Positions 26,964 through 36,281 are shown, counted from the stretch's first letter. The stretch: DNA of 64,000 nt from Rikenellaceae bacterium (GCA_015059925.1 SUZL01000009.1:1-64000), one strand, 5' to 3'. The notes: generated by a model not told the origin, from the sequence alone. A program made the numbers and translations.

Positions 26964-28004
26964 ATGAGCCAACTTATCATACCTCACCACTACCAAGCCG
27001 CGCTGAGCCTTCAGCAGACTGAGATTGCCATCAAGCAGATCAAGGATTTCTTCTTGACCAACATCTCGACCGAGTTGCGTCTGCGCCGTGTTACGGCGCC
27101 GCTGTTCGTGCTCAAGGGGCTCGGTATGAACGACGATTTGAGCGGCACGGAGCGCCCCGTAACCTTCCCCATCAAGGATATGGATGAGGCCGAGGCCGAG
27201 GTGGTTCACTCGCTGGCCAAGTGGAAGCGCGTAACGCTGGCCGAGTATCAAGTAGAGAATGGCTACGGCATCATCACCGATATGAACGCCATCCGCGCCG
27301 ACGAGGAGCTGGATAACCTCCACTCGCTGTATGTCGATCAGTGGGATTGGGAGCGTGTGATGCCCGAGGATTGCCGCACGGTGGAGTATCTCAAGCGCAT
27401 CGTTGAGCGCATCTACGGCGCTATCCTGCGCACCGAATATCACATCTGCGAGACCTACCCGCAGATCAAACCCTTCCTGCCCGAGCAGATCACATTCATC
27501 CACTCGGAGGAGCTTCTGCAGCGCTACCCCACGCTCTCGGCCAAGGAGCGCGAGGATGCCATCTGCAAGGAGTATGGTGCGGTGTTTATCATCGGCATCG
27601 GCTCGGAGTTGTCGAATGGCGAGAAGCACGACAACCGCGCCCCCGACTACGACGACTACTCGACCATATCGGACACGTCGGGATTGGCCGGCTTGAATGG
27701 CGACCTGCTGATATGGTACCCCATCTTGGAGCGTTCGATCGAGCTCTCGTCGATGGGAATCCGTGTAAACCGCGAGGCGCTGGAGCGTCAGCTCGCCGCA
27801 AGCGGCAAGGAGGAGCGCAAGAGCCTCTACTTCCATCGCCGCCTGATCGAGGGCTCGCTGCCGCAGTCAATAGGCGGAGGTATCGGCCAGAGCCGCCTCT
27901 GTATGGTGCTGCTCCACAAGGCCCACGTCGGCGAAACCCAATCGAGCATCTGGCCCGAGCAGATGCGCGACGAGTGTCGCAAAGTAGGAATGACGTTGAT
28001 ATAA
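26964..28004 (+). CDS. asnA: aspartate-ammonia ligase (asparagine synthetase A)
   Basis: A 346-residue cytoplasmic enzyme that makes asparagine from aspartate, ammonia and ATP. Family signatures include SFLQQTEIAIKQIKDFF-type N-terminus (here LSLQQTEIAIKQIKDFF), VQDDLSGTERPV-like GMNDDLSGTERPVTF, YVDQWDWE, and GGGIGQSRLCM near the C-terminus, typical of class II tRNA-synthetase-like folds. Length is normal for the family. Single gene, promoter at 26924 and a bidirectional terminator after it. Confidence 0.95.
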   Translation: MSQLIIPHHYQAALSLQQTEIAIKQIKDFFLTNISTELRLRRVTAPLFVLKGLGMNDDLSGTERPVTFPIKDMDEAEAEVVHSLAKWKRVTLAEYQVENGYGIITDMNAIRADEELDNLHSLYVDQWDWERVMPEDCRTVEYLKRIVERIYGAILRTEYHICETYPQIKPFLPEQITFIHSEELLQRYPTLSAKEREDAICKEYGAVFIIGIGSELSNGEKHDNRAPDYDDYSTISDTSGLAGLNGDLLIWYPILERSIELSSMGIRVNREALERQLAASGKEERKSLYFHRRLIEGSLPQSIGGGIGQSRLCMVLLHKAHVGETQSSIWPEQMRDECRKVGMTLI

Positions 28005-28021
28005 TAAAAGTTGATACAAAG

Positions 28022-28052
28022 AAAAAAGGCTGTCCCGCGGGACAGCCTTTTT
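28022..28052. terminator. bidirectional terminator between asnA and the GH2 gene
   Basis: A near-perfect palindrome AAAAAGGCTGTCCC/GGGACAGCCTTTTT serves both convergent genes. Confidence 0.9.
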
Positions 28053-28055
28053 CGT

Positions 28056-31000
28056 TTACTGCACGTTGTAACCCGTGATTACGATCTTCGGGGTTGTGCC
28101 GCGCGTATCCTCGTCCTTGAATCGGAACGAGACGCTCTTCTGCTCGCCCGGCAAGAGCGAGAAGTAGTTGTCGGAGTAGAATACGGGCAGAATCTGGTCG
28201 CCATCCTCCTCGCCGAGAAGATTGATGCGTACCATCAGCGCGGGTGTCTGCGAGTTGTTCTTAAGCACCACCGTGCCGCTCCACGTCTTTGCATCGGCCT
28301 TGTCGCAAGCCACGCTCTGCTCCAGCTCAACCTTCGGCATCTGGCGGATAGCCTGATAGTTGCCATCCTCGGTGCCTCGGATATAGAAGTTGTCCGACAC
28401 GACCTTATCGCCCTCCATAAGCCACAGCTTTACGAAGTGTGCCGACGAAAGCGATGCGGGGAACTCCAGCTTGAAGGGACGATGGGTAGTATCCTCCTCG
28501 CTACTGAGGTCGGCCTGCTTCTCCCACACGACCTTTCCATCCATATTAATAAGTTGTGCCTTGGCTACCAACGCGGGGTGCGAGCCGGCGCTGTAATTTA
28601 CGATCTCGACCTCGTCGGTTGTGGGATTCCACTGGATGTGCAGCGGCTCGTTGGCCTTCTTCGATCCGAAGTAGGCGGCCGTAGGCTCGAAGTAGTAGTC
28701 GTAGGTCTGCCATACCATCGAGGGCCACGCGGGATGCGTCATCCACAGCAACAGGCCCTTGCGGTTCAGGCTGCGCGACTCGAACATAGCGCGATAGCCG
28801 TCGTAGTTTACCCACTGTGCAAGCTCGGTGAACTCCTTGGCGCTCTGCGGCTCACCGAAGCCCTTGGCGATGATGGCGTTGAACGACGATCCGCCCTGTG
28901 CGCCCTCCATCGTGTAGTCGTGCTGGCCCCACTTGTTGCTCTGCGGCCAGAGATCCTCCTCCTTCAGCGTGCGAGCCAAGCTCTCGAAGTTCATCACGTT
29001 GGGCATACCGCGCTCGCTATGGAACTTATCCTTGCCATTCTCGAGCGTGAAGTACTCCTTCGGGGGCAGGGCGCGGTAGGGGCCGTGGCCCGTTACCACC
29101 TCGTCGGCAGAGCTTGAGATGTAGTGTATGCCGGGGTGCTCGGCCCTCACGATGCGGCGCAGCGCCTTGTCGATAATCTCGGGCGGGAAGCCCTCGTTAC
29201 GACCGCAGTAGAGACCGATTGAGGCGTGGCTGCGGATGCGGCGAACGTAATCCTCCGCATTGGCGATGAACATCTCGTTATCGTAGGGGTTCGGACCATC
29301 TACGGGGTTAGCCAGCCAGAAGTCCTGCCAGATCATAATGCCGTGGCGGTCGCAAGCCTCGTAGAGCTCCTCGTCGCCGATCTGGCCTACCCAGTTACGC
29401 ATCATCGTGAAGTTCATATTGGCGTGGTGCTCGACAGCGATGTCGTACTCGCGGCCGCGATAGTTGAGGTTGTTCTCGCCGAAGCCCCAGTTACCGCCTC
29501 GGCCGATGAAACGACGGCCATTGACAAAGAGCGTCAGGATGCCGCCATTCTCGTTGAACTCCATCTCGCGAACGCCCACCTTGAACTCCTTGCTGTCCGA
29601 CTCCTTGCCATCGACCACGAACGCAAACTCGGCATCGTAGAGATAGGGATCGCCATAGCCTCGCGGCCACCAGAGTTTCAACTGCTGATCTTTGAGCTGC
29701 GCATACTTCGAGGGATCGAAACGTACCACGCGCTTCTCACCCGCTGCGAGCGAAACCTCCTGCTCGAAGGCAATCTCACCAATCGAGCCCTTCAGCACGC
29801 CCTTGACGGGAGCCTCGGCGTGGTTCTGCACGAAGATCTCGGGCGTAAGCGTTGCCGTCAAAGAGGGCTTTGCAAGAGAGGTCTGCACGAAGGGATCCTG
29901 CAACGTAACGTCGCCCGACGAGGTGAGATATACATCGTTGTAAATACCGATATTTCGGCCTCGGATGGTCGAGATCCAATCCCAGCCGATTGAGGCGTGG
30001 AATGTGGGGTTGTCGGCTCCGAGGATACCGCCGTTAAGGTCGGTGTTGTACTCATACTTCTCCTTGATGGCGCCGATGTGGGCATTCTTCTCGATCTCGA
30101 CAGCCAAGACATTCTTGCCAGCCTTCACAAGATCGGTAACATCGTACTTGCCACGAATGAAAGCGCCCTCGATGCGGCCTACCTTCTTGCCATTAAGGAA
30201 GATATTAGCCTTCCAGTTCAATCCGTCGAAATTCAGGAACACGCGCTCGCGGGCAAAACCCTCGGGCAGGCTGAACTCGTTGCGATACCAGAAGTTAGAG
30301 TTGAAGAACGACTCCGAGATCTGGAAGATATTATCGGCATAGTTGGGGTTGGGCACTGCACCCACATTCTTGTATGTGGTCAGCACCGTACCCGGCACCG
30401 TAGCCACGATCCAATCCTTGGCGTCGAAGCCCTCCGATGCGATCGCCTCGCCCGAAGCCTCAACCTCCGACGAGCGTTGCAGCGTCCAGCCGCCACCCGT
30501 CAGCGCATACTTCGCACCCTCGGCCGCAGGCTGCGCCTTAGGCTTGGCCACAAGGCCTCCGCGGCCCCAGACCTCAACCTCGCTGAGGATGTAATTCTTC
30601 TCGCCGCCATTCATCAGAACGCGGACATAGCGGGCCTTGCCCTTGCAGTCGATCTCATCTACCGAGCCATTGGCTGCGGGGAGCGCGGCGAGTTTACGCC
30701 ACGTCTTGCCGTCATCCGAGGTCTGAATCTCGCCCTCGGCGGCGCGGCTGATCCAATGCAAGCGAATCTTGTCGAACGTAGAGTGGCTGCCAAGATCGAC
30801 CATAACCCACTCCTCGCCCGCCGAGGCGCTCATCCACGCGCTGGTGAAGTGCTTCGAGGGAAGGAATCCCACCTGCTCGCCACCGCAGAAGAAGTCGAGA
30901 GCCGTGAATGTCCACTCGACAGCGCCCGCCATCTTCATCGCAAAGCGGTAGTAGGAATACTGTGCCACGTTCTTCAGCGCGATCTGCTCCTCGAGCGTGC

Positions 31001-31637
31001 GGGTGTGATACTCGATACGCTCGGTCTGCTTGTTGGGGTCGGTCTGCACGACGTGGCGACCGGCGCGACCGGGAAGGCCACTACCCTCCAATGCGCCAAG
31101 CTCAATCCACTCCGAGCCATCGTTCGAGCCCATAAGTGCAATGCGGTAGCCACCGCCCGTTCTCTTATCGTCGTAGGCAACAGTTCCTGCGAAGGTGATG
31201 CGATCGACCTTCTCGGCCCAATTCTTCAGGCCATACTGCATATACACCTCCTCGCCCTTGAGCGTATTTTTCGAGAAGGGGCCGCCGTCCAACGTCCACT
31301 CCCTTTCGCGCAGGCGCACCTCGCCCTCGTGGGTTGTGAAGTGTAGATATTGTGGCTCCTCCGCGGTAACCACACCATCGGTAATGAGCTGCGAAGTGAG
31401 GTTGTAGTCGTAGCTCGACGAGTGGTAGGCCGTGCGGCGCAGGGCGATGTTGCGATAGGTCTCGGCATCGGGCACAAGCTCGGGCGAGGGATCCTCGGCC
31501 GGAGAGCCCGGGTAGAGGCCGATGCCTCGGGTGTAGTAGTCAGATCGCTCCGCCCACTCTGCCTGCCGACTGCGGCAAGCCGAGCAGAGAGCGACAACCA
31601 GCACCACCAAAAGGGTGTAGTGTAAGGAATGTCTCAT
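28056..31637 (-). CDS. large GH2-family lipoprotein glycosidase with discoidin-like domains
   Basis: An 1193-residue surface or periplasmic lipoprotein (lipobox Cys21, LCSACRSR). Residues about 58-190 and 255-360 look like two F5/8 type C (discoidin) carbohydrate-binding domains; the second has the clear SDDGKTW...ARYVRVLMNGG...LSEVEVWG pattern. The GH2 part follows: jelly-roll domain (about 385-580), immunoglobulin-like domain, and a TIM barrel with Glu815 in CGRNEG as likely acid/base and Glu875 in FHSERGMPN as likely nucleophile. The overall shape is closest to exo-beta-glucosaminidase or mannosidase type GH2 enzymes. It is 32 bases downstream of a porin-like gene and probably co-transcribed with it. 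Confidence 0.87.
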   Translation of the reverse strand: MRHSLHYTLLVVLVVALCSACRSRQAEWAERSDYYTRGIGLYPGSPAEDPSPELVPDAETYRNIALRRTAYHSSSYDYNLTSQLITDGVVTAEEPQYLHFTTHEGEVRLREREWTLDGGPFSKNTLKGEEVYMQYGLKNWAEKVDRITFAGTVAYDDKRTGGGYRIALMGSNDGSEWIELGALEGSGLPGRAGRHVVQTDPNKQTERIEYHTRTLEEQIALKNVAQYSYYRFAMKMAGAVEWTFTALDFFCGGEQVGFLPSKHFTSAWMSASAGEEWVMVDLGSHSTFDKIRLHWISRAAEGEIQTSDDGKTWRKLAALPAANGSVDEIDCKGKARYVRVLMNGGEKNYILSEVEVWGRGGLVAKPKAQPAAEGAKYALTGGGWTLQRSSEVEASGEAIASEGFDAKDWIVATVPGTVLTTYKNVGAVPNPNYADNIFQISESFFNSNFWYRNEFSLPEGFARERVFLNFDGLNWKANIFLNGKKVGRIEGAFIRGKYDVTDLVKAGKNVLAVEIEKNAHIGAIKEKYEYNTDLNGGILGADNPTFHASIGWDWISTIRGRNIGIYNDVYLTSSGDVTLQDPFVQTSLAKPSLTATLTPEIFVQNHAEAPVKGVLKGSIGEIAFEQEVSLAAGEKRVVRFDPSKYAQLKDQQLKLWWPRGYGDPYLYDAEFAFVVDGKESDSKEFKVGVREMEFNENGGILTLFVNGRRFIGRGGNWGFGENNLNYRGREYDIAVEHHANMNFTMMRNWVGQIGDEELYEACDRHGIMIWQDFWLANPVDGPNPYDNEMFIANAEDYVRRIRSHASIGLYCGRNEGFPPEIIDKALRRIVRAEHPGIHYISSSADEVVTGHGPYRALPPKEYFTLENGKDKFHSERGMPNVMNFESLARTLKEEDLWPQSNKWGQHDYTMEGAQGGSSFNAIIAKGFGEPQSAKEFTELAQWVNYDGYRAMFESRSLNRKGLLLWMTHPAWPSMVWQTYDYYFEPTAAYFGSKKANEPLHIQWNPTTDEVEIVNYSAGSHPALVAKAQLINMDGKVVWEKQADLSSEEDTTHRPFKLEFPASLSSAHFVKLWLMEGDKVVSDNFYIRGTEDGNYQAIRQMPKVELEQSVACDKADAKTWSGTVVLKNNSQTPALMVRINLLGEEDGDQILPVFYSDNYFSLLPGEQKSVSFRFKDEDTRGTTPKIVITGYNVQ

Positions 31638-31669
31638 AACAGGTTGTATTAGTATGGTTTAATAGTTCG

Positions 31670-32650
31670 TTAAAATCCGAAGAAGCAGCTGATGTAGAGC
31701 ATACAGTGATCCTCCACCTCGGCCGAGCGGGCATCGTGGTAGCGCAGATTGGGCGCAATCTTCACCCACTTGCAGGGGAGAATCTCCACGCCGGCCATAT
31801 ATGTCGTCTCGTCCTTTGCGATGTTCCAATCATCCTTCGACCAGAGGTTGTCGTATCGCGCAAAGGCATTCACGCGGCCACCCAGCTTGACGGTGGTGTA
31901 GAACGACACGCCCGCGAGATTGTGATCCTTGACGTTGCAGTAGTTCTGCATCGCGTTGAACTCGCCCGCGATCGAGAATAGCTCGTGCTTATAGCCTGCG
32001 AAGAGGGCGTAGTTGTAGATGTCCTTCAGCCCGTCGGCCCCGCCCTCGTTGATCGAGCCGTAGAGTCGCAGCGTCAAATCCTGCACGGGGTTCAGCGTCA
32101 ATCCCACGCCATATTGCAGCCCGTCGTTGATCTGAATCTTCTTATAGCCCTCGCCATTGACTATAATCACATCGCCCGAGAGCCAGTCCGTAAACTTATA
32201 CGAGGCCGAGAGTCCAAGATCGGCGCTGCTGCCGAACTTGTAGAAATCCTGAAACACCATCTTCATATAGCGGTAGCCCCAGAAGGCCTCCTGCACCTTA
32301 AAACTCGTCGTCGAGATAAGGCCGCCGTTGAGCGTCAGGCGGTTGTGTTTCCAGCTCACCTGCGCATTCTTGATGTAGGCGATACGCTCCAGATCCTCTA
32401 CGTCGCCCGAACGACCGATGTCCATCACCGCCTTGAATTGCAAGCCGTTAGGCATATCGTACTGATAACCGAAGTAGCTGCGATCCATCGCAAAACCGCG
32501 CGTATCGTTGGCAGAGCCGAAGCCCGTGTGGAAGTTACCGAAGACGTTGATGATAGCCTTGCCGCGTGGCTGCTCATCACTCTGCGCCGAGGCCGCGTGC
32601 AGCGCCAGCAGACTAAGGCCGAGAGTAAGAAGTATCTTTAATCGCGTCAT
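31670..32650 (-). CDS. outer-membrane porin-like beta-barrel protein
   Basis: A 326-residue outer-membrane protein with signal peptide cut near ASAQSD. Repeated short amphipathic strands (AIINVFGNFHTGF, SYFGYQYDMPNGLQFKAVMDIG, LYISCFFGF at the end with terminal Phe) mark a beta barrel. It precedes the GH2 glycosidase gene on the same strand, which suggests it may pass the oligosaccharides that enzyme acts on. A near-match -7 box (TAACTTTA, 32690-32683) lies 33 bases upstream. No SusC or SusD homologue is nearby. Confidence 0.78.
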   Translation of the reverse strand: MTRLKILLTLGLSLLALHAASAQSDEQPRGKAIINVFGNFHTGFGSANDTRGFAMDRSYFGYQYDMPNGLQFKAVMDIGRSGDVEDLERIAYIKNAQVSWKHNRLTLNGGLISTTSFKVQEAFWGYRYMKMVFQDFYKFGSSADLGLSASYKFTDWLSGDVIIVNGEGYKKIQINDGLQYGVGLTLNPVQDLTLRLYGSINEGGADGLKDIYNYALFAGYKHELFSIAGEFNAMQNYCNVKDHNLAGVSFYTTVKLGGRVNAFARYDNLWSKDDWNIAKDETTYMAGVEILPCKWVKIAPNLRYHDARSAEVEDHCMLYISCFFGF

Positions 32651-32762
32651 AGTAGTTTTTATAGGTCGTAAAAAATAGTTGTTAAAGTTACGAATTAATA
32701 TTTTAGATTTAATACCTAACTGACAAATTTCTATTTTTTTTGTTATGTTGGCAATAAAATCT

Positions 32763-32770
32763 TATCTTTG
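32763..32770 (+). promoter_or_regulatory. promoter -7 box of the NifX-like gene
   Basis: TATCTTTG, 26 bases before the ATG at 32796, which also supports that start over an upstream in-frame ATG at 32745. Confidence 0.65.
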
Positions 32771-32795
32771 TGTAGTTCAAAAAAAACGTAAAATT

Positions 32796-33161
32796 ATGAA
32801 ATTAGCAGTTCCTACAAGAGATGGCCACGTCGATGACCACTTCGGCCATTGCGACCACTATACGATTTACACAATCGAGGATAAAAAGATCCTCTCACGC
32901 GAGACCCTACCCTCACCGCAGGGTTGCGGATGCAAGTCGGGCATCGCCGCCGACCTGCAGCAGATAGGCGTAGAGGTTATGCTGGCAGGCAGTATGGGCG
33001 ATGGCGCTCGCGCAAAGCTCGAGGCACACAACATAAAGGTCATTAGAGGCTGCAAGGGCGATATTGACGCTGTTGTCAATGGCTACCTTCTGGGCTTCAT
33101 CCTCGACTCGGGCGAGGGTTGCAGTGCCCACGGCGAGGGCCACGAGTGTCCGGGACATTAA
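32796..33161 (+). CDS. NifX/NifB-type dinitrogenase iron-molybdenum cofactor domain protein
   Basis: A 121-residue cytoplasmic protein of the Nif cofactor-binding family (MKLAVPTRDGHVDDHFGHCDHYTIY, the typical DxHFG start). The tail is His and Cys rich (GCSAHGEGHECPGH), and GCGCKSGI sits in the middle, so a metal or iron-sulfur cluster is likely bound. No nitrogenase genes are present; stand-alone members are common in anaerobes and their role is unclear. It is followed after 42 bases by the superoxide reductase gene, suggesting an iron-handling pair. Confidence 0.88.
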   Translation: MKLAVPTRDGHVDDHFGHCDHYTIYTIEDKKILSRETLPSPQGCGCKSGIAADLQQIGVEVMLAGSMGDGARAKLEAHNIKVIRGCKGDIDAVVNGYLLGFILDSGEGCSAHGEGHECPGH

Positions 33162-33203
33162 TCTGGCGCGGAATTTGTAACTATCGACAAAAACAATTTT
33201 ATT

Positions 33204-33578
33204 ATGGCAACAAAGTTTTATAAGTGCCGCCATTGCGGCAATGTGATCGAGAAAGTGGTGGATTCGGGTGTCAAGGTGGTATGCTGCGGCGAGCAGATGG
33301 AGGAGCTTGTGCCCAACACCTCGGACGGCAGCGGCGAGAAGCACGTTCCCGTCGTCAAGCGCTTGGATGATTGCAAGATCGAGGTTAAGGTGGGTAGCGT
33401 GGCGCACCCTATGACCGAGGAGCATCACATCGCGTTTATCTACGTCGAGACCGAGCACGGGGGTATCCGCATCAATCTGAAGGATCGTCCCGAAGCCGTT
33501 GTCTGCACCTGCACGGATCGTGCAGTAGCTGTGTATGAGTATTGCAACCTGCACGGATTGTGGAAGACGGAGCTCTAA
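33204..33578 (+). CDS. dfx: desulfoferrodoxin (superoxide reductase)
   Basis: A 124-residue two-centre superoxide reductase that reduces superoxide to peroxide without releasing oxygen. Center I cysteines are CRHC near residues 9-12 and the CC pair at about 29-30. Center II ligands are visible as His in EKHVP, VAHPM, EHHIAF and CNLHG with Cys in the last motif. Full length for the family. It marks the organism as an oxygen-sensitive anaerobe. Confidence 0.96.
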   Translation: MATKFYKCRHCGNVIEKVVDSGVKVVCCGEQMEELVPNTSDGSGEKHVPVVKRLDDCKIEVKVGSVAHPMTEEHHIAFIYVETEHGGIRINLKDRPEAVVCTCTDRAVAVYEYCNLHGLWKTEL

Positions 33579-33612
33579 AGGCTCATTAAAAATAACATTG
33601 TGCAACGATTCA

Positions 33613-33645
33613 GGTCGTGCGACTCCGCTCGCACGGCCTTATTTG
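33613..33645 (+). terminator. terminator after desulfoferrodoxin gene
   Basis: GGTCGTGCGA pairs with TCGCACGGCC (one G-U) and is followed by TTATTTGTTT. Confidence 0.65.
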
Positions 33646-33741
33646 TTTGTGCGTCGGGAAGGAGACTGTCATTTTATGCAGCAAAAACGCCAAACGGAGA
33701 TAATTTTTGCCCAATGATGGCATTTTTTGGCAGATAATGTA

Positions 33742-33749
33742 TATATTTG
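33742..33749 (+). promoter_or_regulatory. promoter -7 box for the C1B peptidase pair
   Basis: TATATTTG about 108 bases before the first peptidase start, implying a leader of roughly 100 bases. The leader contains no obvious hairpin. Confidence 0.55.
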
Positions 33750-33856
33750 TGAGTGAAAATAACTTGGGGCAATATGAGCTGTCGAAAACCAACGCTCGCG
33801 ATCGTATGCCCCGACGTTTTTTTTGAAATTTATATTAACCAAATAAAACTAAAACT

Positions 33857-35053
33857 ATGAAGAAGACAATTTCTACTTTGATGCTTGTTGCTCTGGCTAC
33901 CACAGGCGCTATGGCACAGGCTAAGCCCGCTGAGGATGGCTACAAGTTCACCGTTGTGAAGGAGAACCCCATCACCCCGATCAAGAATCAGGCAAGCTCT
34001 GGTACCTGCTGGTCATACTCATCAATCTCGTTCCTCGAGTCAGAGGCTATCAAGAAGGGCGCACCGAAGGATATCGATCTGGCAGAGATGTTCCCCGTAT
34101 GGCACGGCTACTCGGATAAGGCTGAGAAGTATGTTCGTCTGGATGGCTTCCTTAACTTCGCACAGGGTAGCTCGTTTGGCGATGTACTCTATACGCTCAA
34201 GCACTACGGTATGCTTCCCCAGAAGGAGCTCGAGGGTTTGAACTACGGTGAGCCCCTGAATAAGCACGCCGAGATGGAGGCTGCTATGAAGGCTTACGTC
34301 AATGTAATCAAGACCAAGCCCAACCGCACCCTTTCAACGGCTTGGCACAAGGGTCTGGAGGGTATTCTGGAGGCATATCTGGGCGAGATTCCCGAGACCT
34401 TCACCTACGAGGGCAAGCAGTACACTCCCCAGTCATTTGCGAAGGATTATCTGAAGCTCAACGCTGACGACTACGTTTCAATCACCTCGTTCACTCACCA
34501 CCCCTTCTACTCACAGTTCGCTATCGAGGTTCCCGACAACTGGCGCTGGGATCTCTCGTACAACCTTCCTTTGGATGAGATGATGCAGATCTTCGACTAC
34601 GCTATCGAGAACGGCTACACCGTAGCTTGGGCATCGGACGTTAGCGAGGCTGGTTTCAACCGTCAGGGCTTGGGTATCGTTCCCGACGTTGAGGGCAACC
34701 GCAAGGAGGCTGGCTCGGATGAGGCTCGTTGGATCGGTGTATCGGCAGAGCAGCAGAACGCTATCCTTAACAACCAGAACGCCCCCGGCAAGGAGCTTAA
34801 GATCACTCAGGAGATGCGTCAGGTAGGCTACGACAACAAGACCACGACCGACGACCACGGTATGCACATCTACGGTATTGCGAAGGATCAGAACGGCACG
34901 AAGTACTATATGGTAAAGAACTCTTGGGGCGAGTCAGGCAAGTACAAGGGTATCTGGTACGTATCGGAAGCTTTCGTTCAGTACAAGACTATGAACATCG
35001 TAGTTAACAAGAACGCCATCCCCGCTGCTATCCGTCAGAAGATGGGTTTGTAA
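33857..35053 (+). CDS. secreted bleomycin-hydrolase-like cysteine peptidase C1B (copy 1)
   Basis: A 398-residue papain-superfamily aminopeptidase with a signal peptide (cut near AMAQAK). Catalytic Gln and Cys are in KNQASSGTCWSYSS, the His in DDHGMHIYGIAKD and the Asn in KNSWGE. Characterised relatives (aminopeptidase C, bleomycin hydrolase) are cytosolic hexamers; this copy is exported. The C-terminus (IPAAIRQKMGL) is extended as in self-compartmentalised relatives whose tail sits in the active site. Start of a two-gene operon. Confidence 0.92.
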   Translation: MKKTISTLMLVALATTGAMAQAKPAEDGYKFTVVKENPITPIKNQASSGTCWSYSSISFLESEAIKKGAPKDIDLAEMFPVWHGYSDKAEKYVRLDGFLNFAQGSSFGDVLYTLKHYGMLPQKELEGLNYGEPLNKHAEMEAAMKAYVNVIKTKPNRTLSTAWHKGLEGILEAYLGEIPETFTYEGKQYTPQSFAKDYLKLNADDYVSITSFTHHPFYSQFAIEVPDNWRWDLSYNLPLDEMMQIFDYAIENGYTVAWASDVSEAGFNRQGLGIVPDVEGNRKEAGSDEARWIGVSAEQQNAILNNQNAPGKELKITQEMRQVGYDNKTTTDDHGMHIYGIAKDQNGTKYYMVKNSWGESGKYKGIWYVSEAFVQYKTMNIVVNKNAIPAAIRQKMGL

Positions 35054-35076
35054 TCAACACTCAACCTTAGTTAGGT

Positions 35077-36180
35077 ATGAAGAAGATATTTTTAATGGCC
35101 GCTATGCTCTGTGCTTGCGTGGCGGCTTCGGCACAGTACAAGTACGAGTTTACGGATGTGAAGGTAAATCCCGCCACGCCCGTTAAGAATCAGGCCAACA
35201 CGGGTACCTGCTGGTGTTTTGCTACGGTATCGTTCCTCGAGTCGGAGCTCCTGCGCACGGGCAAGGGCGAGTACGACCTCTCGGAGATGTTTATCGTTCG
35301 TAACAACTACATCCGCCGTATGAACGACAACTACCTGCGTCGTGGCCGCGGCAACGTAAGTCAGGGTAGTATCGCCCATATGAACATCTGGGTGATGGAT
35401 AACGTAGGTCTTATGCCCGAGTCGGCATACGACGGTATCAACTACGACTCGCCGACGCACAACCACGGCGATCTGGCAAAGTGGGTTAAGACGGTGAGCG
35501 ACGCTGCCGTTGAGATGCGCAAGCCTCTGCCCGCCGAGATCACCAATGGCGTTTTGGATGCTTATCTGGGTGAGGTCCCCGAGACCTTTACCTATAATGG
35601 CAAGGAGTACACCGCCAAGAGCTTCGCCGAGAGCTTGGGCCTCAAGGCCGAAGACTACGTTGAGCTGACCAGCTTCACGCACCACCCCTTCTACGAGCTT
35701 ATTCCCGTAGAGATCCCCGACAACTGGGACCACGCGATGATGTATAACCTCCCGCTGGACGAGTTTATGAAGGTTATAGACAACGCTATCAATACGGGCT
35801 ATACGGTGGCTTGGGATGGCGACGTGAGCGAGTCGGGCTACGCCTTCCAGCACCACGTTGCTGTGAATACGGACGAGGATCTGCGCAAGGCCGAGACCCT
35901 CACGGCAAAGGCTGTTGAGAAGCCCGTAACGCAGCAGAGCCGTCAGGCTTCGTTCGAGACCTTCACGACGACGGATGATCACTTGGAGCATATCGTCGGC
36001 ATTGCGAAGGATCAGGACGGCGTGAAGTACTACAAGGTGAAGAACTCGTGGGGCACGCAGCGCAATGGCACGGGCTACCACTACTTCTCGGAGGAGTACG
36101 TCAAGGGCAAGACCATCTCGATCTTGGTTCACAAGAACTCAATCCCCAAGGATCTGCGCACAAAACTTGGAATCAAGTAA
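35077..36180 (+). CDS. secreted bleomycin-hydrolase-like cysteine peptidase C1B (copy 2)
   Basis: A 367-residue paralogue of the preceding gene, 23 bases downstream. Signal peptide cut near AASAQY; active-site Cys in KNQANTGTCWCFAT, His in DDHLEHIVGIAKD and Asn in KNSWGT. The extra cysteine next to the catalytic tryptophan (CWCF versus CWSY) and a shorter insert before the His mark it as a diverged specificity. Both proteins keep YLGE(I/V)PETFTY and TSFTHHPFY, so they arose by tandem duplication. Confidence 0.92.
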   Translation: MKKIFLMAAMLCACVAASAQYKYEFTDVKVNPATPVKNQANTGTCWCFATVSFLESELLRTGKGEYDLSEMFIVRNNYIRRMNDNYLRRGRGNVSQGSIAHMNIWVMDNVGLMPESAYDGINYDSPTHNHGDLAKWVKTVSDAAVEMRKPLPAEITNGVLDAYLGEVPETFTYNGKEYTAKSFAESLGLKAEDYVELTSFTHHPFYELIPVEIPDNWDHAMMYNLPLDEFMKVIDNAINTGYTVAWDGDVSESGYAFQHHVAVNTDEDLRKAETLTAKAVEKPVTQQSRQASFETFTTTDDHLEHIVGIAKDQDGVKYYKVKNSWGTQRNGTGYHYFSEEYVKGKTISILVHKNSIPKDLRTKLGIK

Positions 36181-36199
36181 GATACCTTATATATTTAAT

Positions 36200-36239
36200 A
36201 AAAGAGTCTGTCTGCATTTGCCGATAGACTCTTTTTTTT
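36200..36239 (+). terminator. terminator of the C1B peptidase operon
   Basis: AAAAGAGTCT pairs with AGACTCTTTT and runs into a long T tract. Confidence 0.85.
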
Positions 36240-36250
36240 GTCGAAAAGTG

Positions 36251-36281
36251 TTGAGTGGGGTAGAGGTTTTTTGTAAATTTG
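36251..36281 (+). promoter_or_regulatory. promoter of the substrate-binding lipoprotein gene
   Basis: TTG at 36251-36253 and TAAATTTG at 36274-36281 with a 20-base gap, 25 bases before the ATG at 36307. Confidence 0.65.

Noticed and set aside
24166..32650. A classical polysaccharide utilisation locus around the GH78 and GH2 genes
   Set aside because: No SusC or SusD homologue, and the two enzymes are separated by asnA and by terminators, so they are independent units.
35092..36132. Long open frame antisense to the second C1B peptidase
   Set aside because: It is a shadow of a well-conserved peptidase gene on the other strand; no promoter or family match supports it. The same holds for long antisense frames at 36187-37869, 22184-23278 and 29997-31346.
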